Shown piece by piece: positions 12,801 through 24,600 of a stretch of 44,569 bases of DNA. Positions within the stretch are counted from its first letter, which is position 1. Each line of letters starts with the position of its first letter. Below the pieces are notes generated by a model. That model did no database searches. It had not been told where the DNA came from and saw nothing but the letters and a program-made list of their open reading frames with translations. Location of the stretch: contig NW_003108585.1 of NCBI RefSeq assembly GCF_000003605.2, positions 315,008 through 359,576 on the forward strand, read 5' to 3'. Position numbers and translations under genes: made by a program. Origin of the DNA: Saccoglossus kowalevskii. Lineage: Eukaryota > Hemichordata > Enteropneusta > Harrimaniidae.

Positions 12801-14371
12801 TTTGTTATGTGAATAATAAAGATTTTTGAGAGATATATACTATATTCTACAATGAGAAAAGACTACACACCCAAACAGAGCTGACTATGACATTGCTACA
12901 ACCCCCTCCCCCTTACATCATTTTGACACTTCACCACTCGCAAAGGTTTTTCGAAACAGTGTATACACTGTACTGCTAAATCTAGGTAACTCCACACCTA
13001 AAAATGTTCTAAAACAAATTACCACAAAATCACACACATTTACATGTTTGGCAGTGTATACACACAGACAAAAATTGTGAAAAGTACACACAGAGTAAAA
13101 CACTAGAAGAAAGTTTGAAAGTGACACAACTTCGAACCATAAAAAAGAAATGAATTCACACCTCAGCCACTGAGGGGGTACTTTATAGTCAGTGTGAAAA
13201 CACCACAAGAAAGGTCATTGAAATGTCATAAAAATGAAAGAAAATACATTTTGCATGTGCATATGCATTTTTCAATAATTCATTTGTTTATTTAGGACCA
13301 AATGGACTTAATTTTATATTGGCTACATGTCATGGTAACAATATTGATTATTTTGTGAAAGTTTACTTCTTTTTGGAATGGACAGAATAAATCGTAGTAA
13401 GTCATTTATATTTATCGAGTGGAAAGATATTGACCACTTTTTATTGTTTAATCAATATCAATCAAAAATTCACTCAGACACATTAGTAGGCAACTTTGAT
13501 CAGCAGACCCTGAATCCTGGGATATTAATTACACATTAACTACAATAATCTTCATTGCAGAACTTCATGAGAACATAATGCGTTTCACCAAACGGTAATG
13601 AGGCAATGGGCAATTATCCAAAACACAGTTTTCGTCATGGTCAGAAAACACGAGTCATAAAAAAAATCAATCACACATAAAAAGTTTGAAATGTCTGAGA
13701 CATGAGTCTAGAGGCATAGATGCACTGGCGGATGGAATCCAACTTAGTAATTTATGTTTCTAAACTTTAACAATAATTCATTCTAAACCTTATTGTGAAT
13801 CCCAAAGTATAAGAATGACAATGCTATAGTCTGTGTAATTAAAAACAGCATGTACCACATGGGAGGCTACTTGTGTAGCTATTGCAATATAAATATAACA
13901 TATCCTTCTTTAAGATATCTGAAAGGAAGGTAAGAATTTAAGGATCATATCATGTGTGATAATCCTAGTGTTGACAACATAAGGCAGATTAATTTTACTA
14001 CAGACATCGTAGTTTGATATTCATCTCCCCCAATAAGAAAATATATGTATGTATGTTTTATTTTACCATACCCTTCCCTACCTACCCAACACCTGGCAGG
14101 TAAACAGGGATATCATTTCTGATGAAAAAATGAGGTAAAAATCGCAGTGATGATATCACAAGGCAGATTTAACTACTACAAATACAGTAGACTTAAATAC
14201 ACCCTTTCTGGGAGTCAAAAGAGGGGACTGCAAATATATTTTAGAATAATATTTTAAGAGACAACTACACTACTGCCAATGTTCATTCAGTCCATACAGA
14301 AAATAGATGTTTCTCATATTTTTTGACCAATGAAATGAAGGCAGAATTGCACAAACTCAAAATCAACTTAC
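9819..14371. other. Non-coding stretch, possibly the 3' part of IFT74
   Basis: No exon could be supported. The missing C-terminal exons of IFT74 would be expected to the left of 14372, here or further left, on the minus strand. I searched by eye for the conserved family pattern (a Leu-Glu-Arg-Lys-Trp-Gln segment followed by an Asn-Asn-Phe segment) and did not find it. Open frames such as 10759-10995 (plus) and 11884-12156, 12319-12633 and 12918-13208 (minus) look like chance. A duplicated ~31-bp segment ending CATTAAGTTGTTA occurs just outside, at 14532-14563 and 14608-14638. Confidence 0.45.
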
Positions 14372-17300
14372 ATTTCTTGAATGTGTCTCTTCTTTTCATC
14401 AAATTCATTTTATCCTCGTGTAATTTCTGGAAAAATCATGGGAAAACAATTTTGTTTTTATTTGGAGTAGTTTATACATGTACACAAGCCTGTCTTTATT
14501 ATTTGTAAATGTGCCATTATTGAATTGTTGGAACATTTACCAGGTCATCATTAAGTTGTTATCTACCTGGTTATTATGGAGTTCCAGGTCAATATTGACT
14601 TGTGACATTTAACAGGTTATCATTAAGTTGTTAGACTAAATACTATTTGTGGTAATACAGTTAAAATACAGTATATTATTGTTGTCTTGCCTGAGCTAAT
14701 ATAATACCACATTTTTAATACTATTTAATGCGTTTGGCATCAGAGAATTATGTACTACTCATTATTCAAATAGTTCTTACCTTTTTCTTGTCATCAGCTT
14801 GTTTTTTGAGAGAGTCGAGATCACTGTATGTCTTAAGTTCCTCGTTCATCTGTTTGATTTTGTCTCGTAGCGTTTCTAATTCAGCATTTATTTTGGTTTC
14901 CAGTTGTTCTACTTTCTGTAGATCCATATGTAATCGTGTACTCTCTGTAAGAAAAATCATACAAGAGATTACAGCAGGCACCAAAACAAACTGATATTTG
15001 TCTATAAATTTCCCCTGCAACATTCCTTCTTATTGGTAAATGCAAGTGATAAATATATAATCCAACAATACTGTAAAAGAGAAATTTTCACTGGGTTTAA
15101 TTTTAGTTGATTTGATCTAGTAGGCATATTCACTAGGCTTCAAATTCACTGGGTTATAGACTGAGGTAACTGCACAACGCCCTCTGTCTACAGAGTGATG
15201 AAACCTGCAAAATTTGTGTGCCATAAAATATTTAAGCGAGAAAACAATTGCCTCATCTCCCCATTTTTGGAAAACAGTTTGACAACAATTTTTTTTGTGA
15301 GACCTAAGCAGACATTCATGATTACCAATAGAGTAGCATCAATCCTCAAATACAGCTCAGATTAATACAAAACTCTAGCATTAATTACTTGTGTCTACTA
15401 ATGTCTACTTAAGAGAATTATTCATGGAATATATAAATGTATCTGTTGTAAATATAGCGTGTTTTCAGAAAAGGGTCATTGCGTAAACTACTTGGAAAAG
15501 AATGATACACATGTTTGGAAACTGATGTACTGACTCAACTTTGTAGAGAAACAATCCCTGTATTCCTTAGAAGTTTGTCGCCATGTGTTTGCCGTTTGTG
15601 TTTATGTATACTCTAGAGGTATTGATTATAGAGCAATAACCTATATGATAACATCAGATCATACCTGTTGCTAGACCTGAAGCAGTAGCTTGTGATTTCT
15701 GCATTTCGTTTTCTTTGAAACTTAAATCCTCTTGCATCCTCGCTAGTTCTTGTGGAGTTGGCATATGTTTAGTCCGACCTAGACTCTGCAATCAAAAAAT
15801 GTGTCAAGTTAAAAATAATATGCAGTTAGTGAAAGTAAATAAATTTTCCATATCAAATACGGAACTGATACATTTTAGGGTTGACGTTTCAATGAAAAAG
15901 GCTAGTCTTTTAATTTGTCAATATTGTCTTCTTTGAGCAACCGCCTCCAAACTGAAATTTCACATGCCTTTTTAAGTGACTGAACAAGAAAATAACTTGC
16001 ACAATTTTCCTGACCAAATAATCACTGTGATAAATTTAATTGTCATTTCTTATTCAGGTATCAAAAAGGCAGATGACAACAACTGAGACAAAAGAGAAAA
16101 TAACATATATAAGTCATGAAACACATCATCCAAACTTACTCTGCTGGTGTGTTCTAACAAAGCTAGTATATTCCCTTCGATAGCTGTCTTTCGTTCCTAT
16201 TTTCAAGAAGAGACAACAAATTATATTAATTTTACAGAAATTTAACATAACGAGTAAACACAACTCTGATTGACACTGATTGCATTAGGATTTTGCATTG
16301 ATTGCATTGCTGTTGCATATTGATCACATTCTGGTCACATACATAGTTTTTTCGTCTTCTTTTTAACACAGATTCAGTTGAGTCAAAGCATGTACACAAG
16401 ATCAAAGTTGATATGTCCAGAAAAACAGTCAACAAACAAGCTGCTCTCTGATTGGTTTAAGATTTAGGTGTTAGGGTTGGGTAGCCAATCAGATGTAATC
16501 TTTGTAAGTAGCTTTGCAATGACTCGGCATATTTACATCAAACATTTTAGCCACCACAGTGGGAAAACACAGACATCACTGTCTAATTGCTGTTGCATTG
16601 TGAGATCATTTCTCTAAATGACCTAATCAAGATTACTCAACAGCCTTTTTGTTACCCAGCATGGTTTGGAAAAAAAAACGCAGGATGACAATATGCAATA
16701 TTAGTGAAAAAAATAAGATAAATGTGTGACACAAATGTGGAAGTATGTGACAGGTTGAACAAAAACTACACTGAATGTAGCACACACGAAAAAAAAAGGT
16801 ACACTTACCATTTCTGCTGATTTTGTTTCTTCAAAACTTTCTAAAAATTCTATAATGAAATGAATATGAAGGTAATATAGATCTGCTGGTTGGTCACAAT
16901 TTTGTCCAAATACAAGCACAAGTTTTATATTACATAAACAGCAACGTATACCGGTAATTTGGCCAGCTCAAATTGCTGAAACTACAGAATGCACAAGCTC
17001 TAATTCGCAACAAAATTGTCATTCCATGATTAATTGAAATGTTTGACTACCAAATTTTTAATTTACCACCTACATAAACCACACTATTGACCCCCTCCCA
17101 TAAAAATATCTGTTTTGACAAATTTAGTCAAATTGAGAATGTCATTAAAGTGCCTGCGAAATGGCTGCTATTTTCACGCCTAACATTATCCATTGATACA
17201 TAAATATTATTATTTTGTTATGTTTCTAAGCATGAATTATTTTTTTAAGTGGAAAAATGTGTTTTAAACTCAATCTACGGCAACTTTATTTTTGTGTATT

Positions 17301-18618
17301 TTAAAACGAGGCTCCTCATTAGCTTCTTATTTGCATACAGAAATTCCCCTTGTGACATCAGAAGGGGAAGTCGCATGGCAGCNNNNNNNNNNNNNNNNNN
17401 NNNNNNNNNNNNNNNNNNNNNNNNNNNNNNNNNNNNNNNNNNNNNNNNNNNNNNNNNNNNNNNNNNNNNNNNNNNNNNNNNNNNNNNNNNNNNNNNNNNN
17501 NNNNNNNNNNNNNNNNNNNNNNNNNNNNNNNNNNNNNNNNNNNNNNNNNNNNNNNNNNNNNNNNNNNNNNNNNNNNNNNNNNNNNNNNNNNNNNNNNNNN
17601 NNNNNNNNNNNNNNNNNNNNNNNNNNNNNNNNNNNNNNNNNNNNNNNNNNNNNNNNNNNNNNNNNNNNNNNNNNNNNNNNNNNNNNNNNNNNNNNNNNNN
17701 NNNNNNNNNNNNNNNNNNNNNNNNNNNNNNNNNNNNNNNNNNNNNNNNNNNNNNNNNNNNNNNNNNNNNNNNNNNNNNNNNNNNNNNNNNNNNNNNNNNN
17801 NNNNNNNNNNNNNNNNNNNNNNNNNNNNNNNNNNNNNNNNNNNNNNNNNNNNNNNNNNNNNNNNNNNNNNNNNNNNNNNNNNNNNNNNNNNNNNNNNNNN
17901 NNNNNNNNNNNNNNNNNNNNNNNNNNNNNNNNNNNNNNNNNNNNNNNNNNNNNNNNNNNNNNNNNNNNNNNNNNNNNNNNNNNNNNNNNNNNNNNNNNNN
18001 NNNNNNNNNNNNNNNNNNNNNNNNNNNNNNNNNNNNNNNNNNNNNNNNNNNNNNNNNNNNNNNNNNNNNNNNNNNNNNNNNNNNNNNNNNNNNNNNNNNN
18101 NNNNNNNNNNNNNNNNNNNNNNNNNNNNNNNNNNNNNNNNNNNNNNNNNNNNNNNNNNNNNNNNNNNNNNNNNNNNNNNNNNNNNNNNNNNNNNNNNNNN
18201 NNNNNNNNNNNNNNNNNNNNNNNNNNNNNNNNNNNNNNNNNNNNNNNNNNNNNNNNNNNNNNNNNNNNNNNNNNNNNNNNNNNNNNNNNNNNNNNNNNNN
18301 NNNNNNNNNNNNNNNNNNNNNNNNNNNNNNNNNNNNNNNNNNNNNNNNNNNNNNNGCTGCAAGCATGGAGGTAAAAAAAGAACAGAGGTGTGAATTCGAC
18401 ATTCAACACAAACCACCAAACAATTCAGAAACTTTTAGCCTTCGAAAATGAAAACAATTAGCAGTGTGTACGGGCTGTGTAATTTCCTGTTTGTCCGACG
18501 CTTCGTTTTCGTGTCACTGTCAAAATTATTGCTACCTTTTACTTAACAGGGACTAAATGGTCTCTATAAAACAATAATCAGGATCGCAAAAAAAGTCAAC
18601 TCATTTGAAACACTTGCC

Positions 18619-18657
<39 letters not shown>

Positions 18658-21600
18658 GAAATCCGCCTCAGTGATCATGGTCCGGAATCTATTTCTTTCA
18701 AAAGTATTGCGCCAGGTTTATGTTGTCGGCGTTTCTCTTTAAACCTAGTTTATTTTTCATGGACGAGGACAGTTTTTCCAAAAAAATGAATCTGAGGTTA
18801 AGTGGCTTTCGTCCACTGATGTCGCACCTTCGAATCGATTAGAAATGTGTGAATACTTACACTATGACTATATGTTTCACTGCAACTGCCCACAACACAA
18901 CATCAAAAAACTCTCTCTCTCTCAAAAAAAAAAAGAAAATAGACAAAAAAAGAAAGAAAAAAAACGCCGACTGAAAAATGTATATCGTTTAAAAGTATAC
19001 TGAATGACCAGTGTTATTACGGCTCAGGGGTATGACTTCCTCTCACATTTTGGCATTTGGTGGCGCACTTTCGGCGAGAGTCGGAAATCCGGAAACAGTC
19101 GACCATTTCAGGATAGGTGGGCGTGGCTACAACATGAGAAATATCCCAAATTTACTTGGATACGAGTAATCATTTTCAGCAAAAAAATCAATAACTGCCC
19201 ATTTCAGTGGAGTACAGATCTAAAATGGGAAACGTGAGGGTGGGCATTGCACAGGCACTTTAAGCTGAATTGATTATGTAGGCAACAGTACAGATATATT
19301 TCAGTTTTGAAAATTGACATGAAATCAATAAATCGGAAAGATTATAACCCTCGAGTACATTTTTTATAATGAGTATGAAGGTAAAGTGTATTTTGTTAAT
19401 GTTAAAGACACGTTAAAGCTGAAGTAAAACAGGAGGATATGACACATTGAGAGGAAGAGGAGGAAGTTGAGAAAAGTCTTACCATTCATGGTTTCTTCTC
19501 TCTTTTTCAATTCTTTGTATTTCATATTTCTTTCACCTGACATTTAAAACAAACATACATATAAAGCATTGGTGACAAAGCATAATCTTGTGTTGGGAGT
19601 GAATAATACCAGACTTTATAATTGCATGTAAATTTATACAATTACATGTAGAATTTACACCAAAAAGGTGTGTCCTACAGGCATCTATAAATGTACCCAC
19701 AAATGTAATCTTCTTGTTTGTAAAGAATTGTACACTTGAATTTCAAACTCTCTATATTTATACTTTATACTAGAAAAAGCAATCCTTGGATTTGTGAGTG
19801 AAATTTTAATGAACAGCAACAAGTTTTGAAATGGTGGACTGACATTTAGAAGAATTACTTTTCTAGTATTGCCAGTACCAGTGTAGTTGAATCAGATTCA
19901 TATTTTAGAGCACACTTTTAGAAAAGATCTGAAAACAATAGACGTGTATAAACCACGAAAGATGGACGCTAATGCAATTGAATGTGGACGGTGAACAAAT
20001 ATCATTGACCGACCTTCATGACCTGGAAAATAGTTGGTCAATAAATTAAAGCAGGAGCTGACTGACTATGGTTTATAGTATTTAATTTTAGAAAACAGCT
20101 CATTGTTTGTTGCTATTTGACTATATTTGAAAAATTACCCTGCTTTTCAATTTTTTTACATTGTTATTTGAAAAATTACCCTGCTTTTCAATTTTTTTAC
20201 ATTGTTATTTGAAAAATTACCCTGCTTTTCAATTTGTTTACATTGTTATTTACTTGGAGTTTAAATGTGCTAGGGGACATAATAATATACCTCTACTTCC
20301 AAGTTTCAATTAAATGACTAACATTTAGTATTAAACAAATGACCTTGCTGTTGGTAGAGCTCCGCTGTAATTGACAAGTGCAGAGGACAGTGGCAGTTAC
20401 TAGGTGGATATTTTATTTAAGGTAGAGATGCAGGTTGGGGGACTATATTTCTAATTGCCTCTAATTACTGTAATTACATGAGTAAAATATACTTTTTACC
20501 CATCAAGTTATATATCATTGGGAAGAGTTTTAGCTAAACTTTTGAGTTTTATGGTTTACAATAATGTACTATGATACCATATTAAGTGATGTTGATTTTG
20601 GGTTAAAATCATGCATTTTAGGTGAAAGTGCACTTAAAACTATTTAACTTTTGAATGCATACCCAGATTTTGATTTAAAAACATTTTTTTAAAACTTCTG
20701 TTTACTCGGAGCATAATGGCTTATTTATTAGTGTTTCCCTTGAAAAGTTTTTACACAGTGCTCTTTGAAACATTCACATTTTATAAATCATTCACAGATA
20801 ACAGAGCCGCTAATTGGCCGCTCTATTGTTTCTGTTCCAGTGAAGACAGTGAAAAAGTAGTCCCATTACAACAGTGTTTGTAAATATTTGTATGTGTAAC
20901 AATTATGGGTTAAGAAATAAAATTAATATTATTTGCAGCTATTATGGGTAACTTTACATACCTTGATGTTCTTCTAAATCCATCTCGAGGTGTTGAATTT
21001 CTTCGGTTATATTATTAATCTGCTCTTTCAACTCTTGAATTCTAAGCAATAAGAATATGAAGGTATTAACAAATGCTGTCACTTCCATACAAATGCAATA
21101 CTTAGTTTAGAATAGGAAAATATAGGGTATTTTTTGCTCCAGTGCAGCTTGTATTGCTCCACATCTAATAGCTGAAACTCGTGAACTGTTTTAACAATCA
21201 TAGGATTCATGTCTGACTGAATATAATACGACTTTTTCATCCCTTACCACTGAACACAATTTTGAGATGAAGAAATAATATAACTATAAAATACAAACCC
21301 CAAAATGCAATTTTTTCCCCATTTTCCATTTTCCTGAAAAATTTGTTTGGTGATATTTTTTCAAACTTTTGTAAGCGAATAATCTTTCATTTGGTCCATA
21401 TCTCCATAACATGGTGGCTATCGACAATGACTAAATTTTGTTAAATGTTGATTATGTATGTACCTTCATTTCTTCCTAATGCACAAACATGCATATCCAG
21501 TCAGTATCAGTACCGTAACATATATTCAATGGAAATTGAATGGCATGTAAAATGCAGTATCAAATCAAATAGCCAGCAGTTACTCAAGTTTCAGTGAAAC

Positions 21601-24600
21601 AAAAAAATTAATTGATGTGCATATATACTAGAGCTCTATACCAAACTTTGAGCAAAATCTGTCACAGCTTTTGTGAGAAATGATGACGAATGTAAAGTTG
21701 GATGTGCTTAATAACAACAGTTTTAAGATTACGTGTAAACAGGAACTAAAAATCAACTTACTGTCTTTCCATACTGGCTATTTCTTGATTATCTTCTTTG
21801 ACTTGTTTTAATAATCTTTCTCTTTCTTCAGCAGGTGATCCTTTTTGTTGTTCTTCGTCCACTATACTTGCTTTCTTGGCTTCTAGTTCATGTAATTGTT
21901 CATACAATCTAACAGCTTCCTGTTTTACTTGTGAGGTCGATAGTTCCTATGAATCAAGGGATTCAATTTAGACTGAATTCATGCAATGCTTTTCTTCTGA
22001 CAACCCACTGACTGAGGCAATGCTTTTATTCTGACAACCCCCACCTTTATTAAAGTATAATTAAATAATTTAAAATGTTTGAAATGATTTTTAAAGTTAC
22101 ATTCCCACTTGATCTGAGTCCTGTAAGCATTATATAGCCTTATATTGTGTATAATTCATGAGAAATTCTATCCAAATAAAATCAAGTTCGAAATTCTACT
22201 GAGATAAATTGCCATCAGTTAAAACAATGTTTGAGATTAGACAAGAGGACCTTCAGTACAGGATAGCTTCAGCGCTCCAATATTTCAGGATTTGTTGCCA
22301 TACCAACTGATTTTATCATTTTTCATGGTGATCACATAGTGAGAGGTGTTCTGCATATTACACAAAATATCATTTGATTATCTTCTTCATTTATTTATTA
22401 ATGTTTTACAGGTGACAGTTACTGACACTGAACATCATAGTTGTCTTTCCTTACTGTTTTTGATATGCAAATTGCAAACACAAACAGTCACAGTACATAT
22501 ACATATAGCACATTATGCCACTAAAACACCATCCCACGTTTTTAAATACTTGTCAGGGCTATGTGACCGTCTTCCAAGCATATTGGAATTGCAGACAATT
22601 TAACACACTATCCCGACATCAACCAGTTCAAAACAAGAGCATTATAATATAGATTTGCATTGTTTGGTGAACTTAATGAAAACACACAATACCTGGTATG
22701 ATTCTAATAAGAACTTGCATTCAACCTCAGTAAAATACATAATGAGGAGTAATGTAATTGGGAAAAATGTGTAAACATGTAGGCAACAGGAACACATCCA
22801 AGATGACAGAATGTTAAATTGCCAAAGAGAATGAACCGTAATAAAACTTATTGAACAGGATCTGCCAGGAAATGAGGTGTTGGCCAAATAAAAAGACCAT
22901 AGCAGATGGAGATGTGGAATGGAAATTATCTTACAAAAAACCCTTCATGCTTGAAACGAGGCAAGATTTTTAACCAATACCCTAGTAGTTACAGTGTTAA
23001 ATGCTTTAGGTGGAATTAAGTTTCACTAAAAAGACATTTTTGCTGTTTTGTATGAAGTTTAATTTTTTAGTGATTTTTGATGAGTTGAATGTAAAATACA
23101 GGGAAAAAAAAAGTATTTTCACTGGATTTAAATTTCATTGATTCATCTGTCTAGTGAAAATAAGGTACTTTTCAGTAAAACAAAGAACTTACATCTTCTA
23201 GATTGTCTCTTTTGGTATTCAAGGCATCTAATTCCTGTTGTTTGGCTTCAAGATCTCTCAACAAAGTTTCATTTGTAACTTTAAGCTGCATGTATTTGTT
23301 TTTCATTGTAGGACTCTGTAGAGAAAAGTGTAACATCAACAACTCATCTGCTATTTCAGATTGATTGTAAGCATCACAGTCGGTTGTGCAGTACATGTAT
23401 TTTACACTTGTTGTATATGATGCAAAACCACAATGTACGACTGTGAAGATTTAACATCATCAAAATTCAACTTGCCTAATTTTTTTTCTACAATCAAACC
23501 ATGCCATTCATAGATGACTGACAAGCTCTTGTGAGTACCGTAACACGAGTGATTACGGGAGTTATTTAAATAAAAATCGCTTCAAAATAGTCTTAATTGC
23601 AAGATTATCAGCTCTCATGGACTTTGATTTGCAAGCGATAAGGGAGTAGAGACTAGACCAGTCTTTTCAAACAGCATATTATTTCAAAGCTTTTGACCAA
23701 GACCTGTTAACAATGAACAATTATATCCAATTGAACCAAAATTAAGAAATTATAGAAAAATATATAAAATTTTATACTAGAGCTGATAGAAATAACCAAC
23801 TCACCATATCATCCACAAGACTATGGCTATACTAGAGCCTGATAGAAATAACCAACTCACCATATCATCCACAAGACTATGGCTATACTAGAGCTGATAG
23901 AAATAACCAACTCACCATATCATCCACAAGACTGTGGCTATACTAGAGCCTGATAGAAATAACCAACTCACCATATCATCCACAAGACTATGGCTATACT
24001 AGAGCCTGATAGAAATAACCAACTCACCATATCATCCACAAGACTATGGCTATACTAGAGCCTGATAGAAATAACCAACTCACCATATCATCCACAAGAC
24101 TATGGCTATACTAGAGCCTGATAGAAATAACCAACTCACCATATCATCCACAAGACTATGGCTATACTAGAGCCTGATAGAAATAACCAACTCACCATAT
24201 CATCCACAAGACTATCTGCCATTCGTTTGCACTGGTCAATTTCAACCTCAACAAGCTGAATTTGTTGCTCTTTCCTGGAAAGAAATAGATGTATATGTAG
24301 GTTTCTAATTGTTTCCAATGTTGTGTGTGTATAGGATTCACATCAAAATTATTATTTCTATCAAACATTAGGCAACATAAATAGATGGTACCCAGGAATT
24401 CAGTCCTTTATATTTTGAAAGCACTCAATGTAAATTTGTTACACCCACTAAAAGCCACCAAGCATTGAATATAAAAATAAAACATTGTGTTTTTTCTGAC
24501 AGATTACAGTACTGAGGAAAATATCTGTTTTGGATGTGCATGTCACTCTCTGCTTATGCCCTATGCAATAACCCTAGAGCTATTGGCTACAAAAGCTTTC

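Larger units (their letters stand above)
17149..19259. mobile_element. TTAA-flanked DNA element with short inverted ends, spanning an assembly gap
   Basis: TTAA at 17145-17148 and TTAA at 19260-19263 bracket ends that are inverted repeats. The left end reads AGTGCCTGCGAAATGGC. The right end, reverse complemented, reads AGTGCCTGTGCAATGCC. TTAA target sites suggest a piggyBac- or Kolobok-type element, but no transposase is visible and 973 bp are unresolved. The insertion lies wholly within the IFT74 intron between the exons at 19483-19536 and 16809-16849. GC content and low-complexity runs inside differ from the host intron. Confidence 0.6.

Noticed and set aside
12918-13208. 96-aa minus-strand frame
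   Set aside because: Cys/Phe/Val-rich chance frame in ACAC-rich DNA, no family resemblance.
16448-16492. Telomere-like TTAGGTGTTAGGGTTGGG and flanking CTGATTGG/CCAATCAG
   Set aside because: Only one or two imperfect hexamers; the inverted words are 8 bp and likely chance.
17249-18451. Four open frames of 353-400 aa on both strands
   Set aside because: They run through 973 N bases; the translated X residues are not sequence.
21983-22040. Direct repeat GCAATGCTTTT...TTCTGACAACCC, two copies
   Set aside because: A simple recent local duplication in an intron; no sign of function.
24136-24318. 60-aa frame METIRN...WMIW as a separate gene
   Set aside because: It is IFT74 exon 9 read through its donor into the minisatellite and is not an independent gene.
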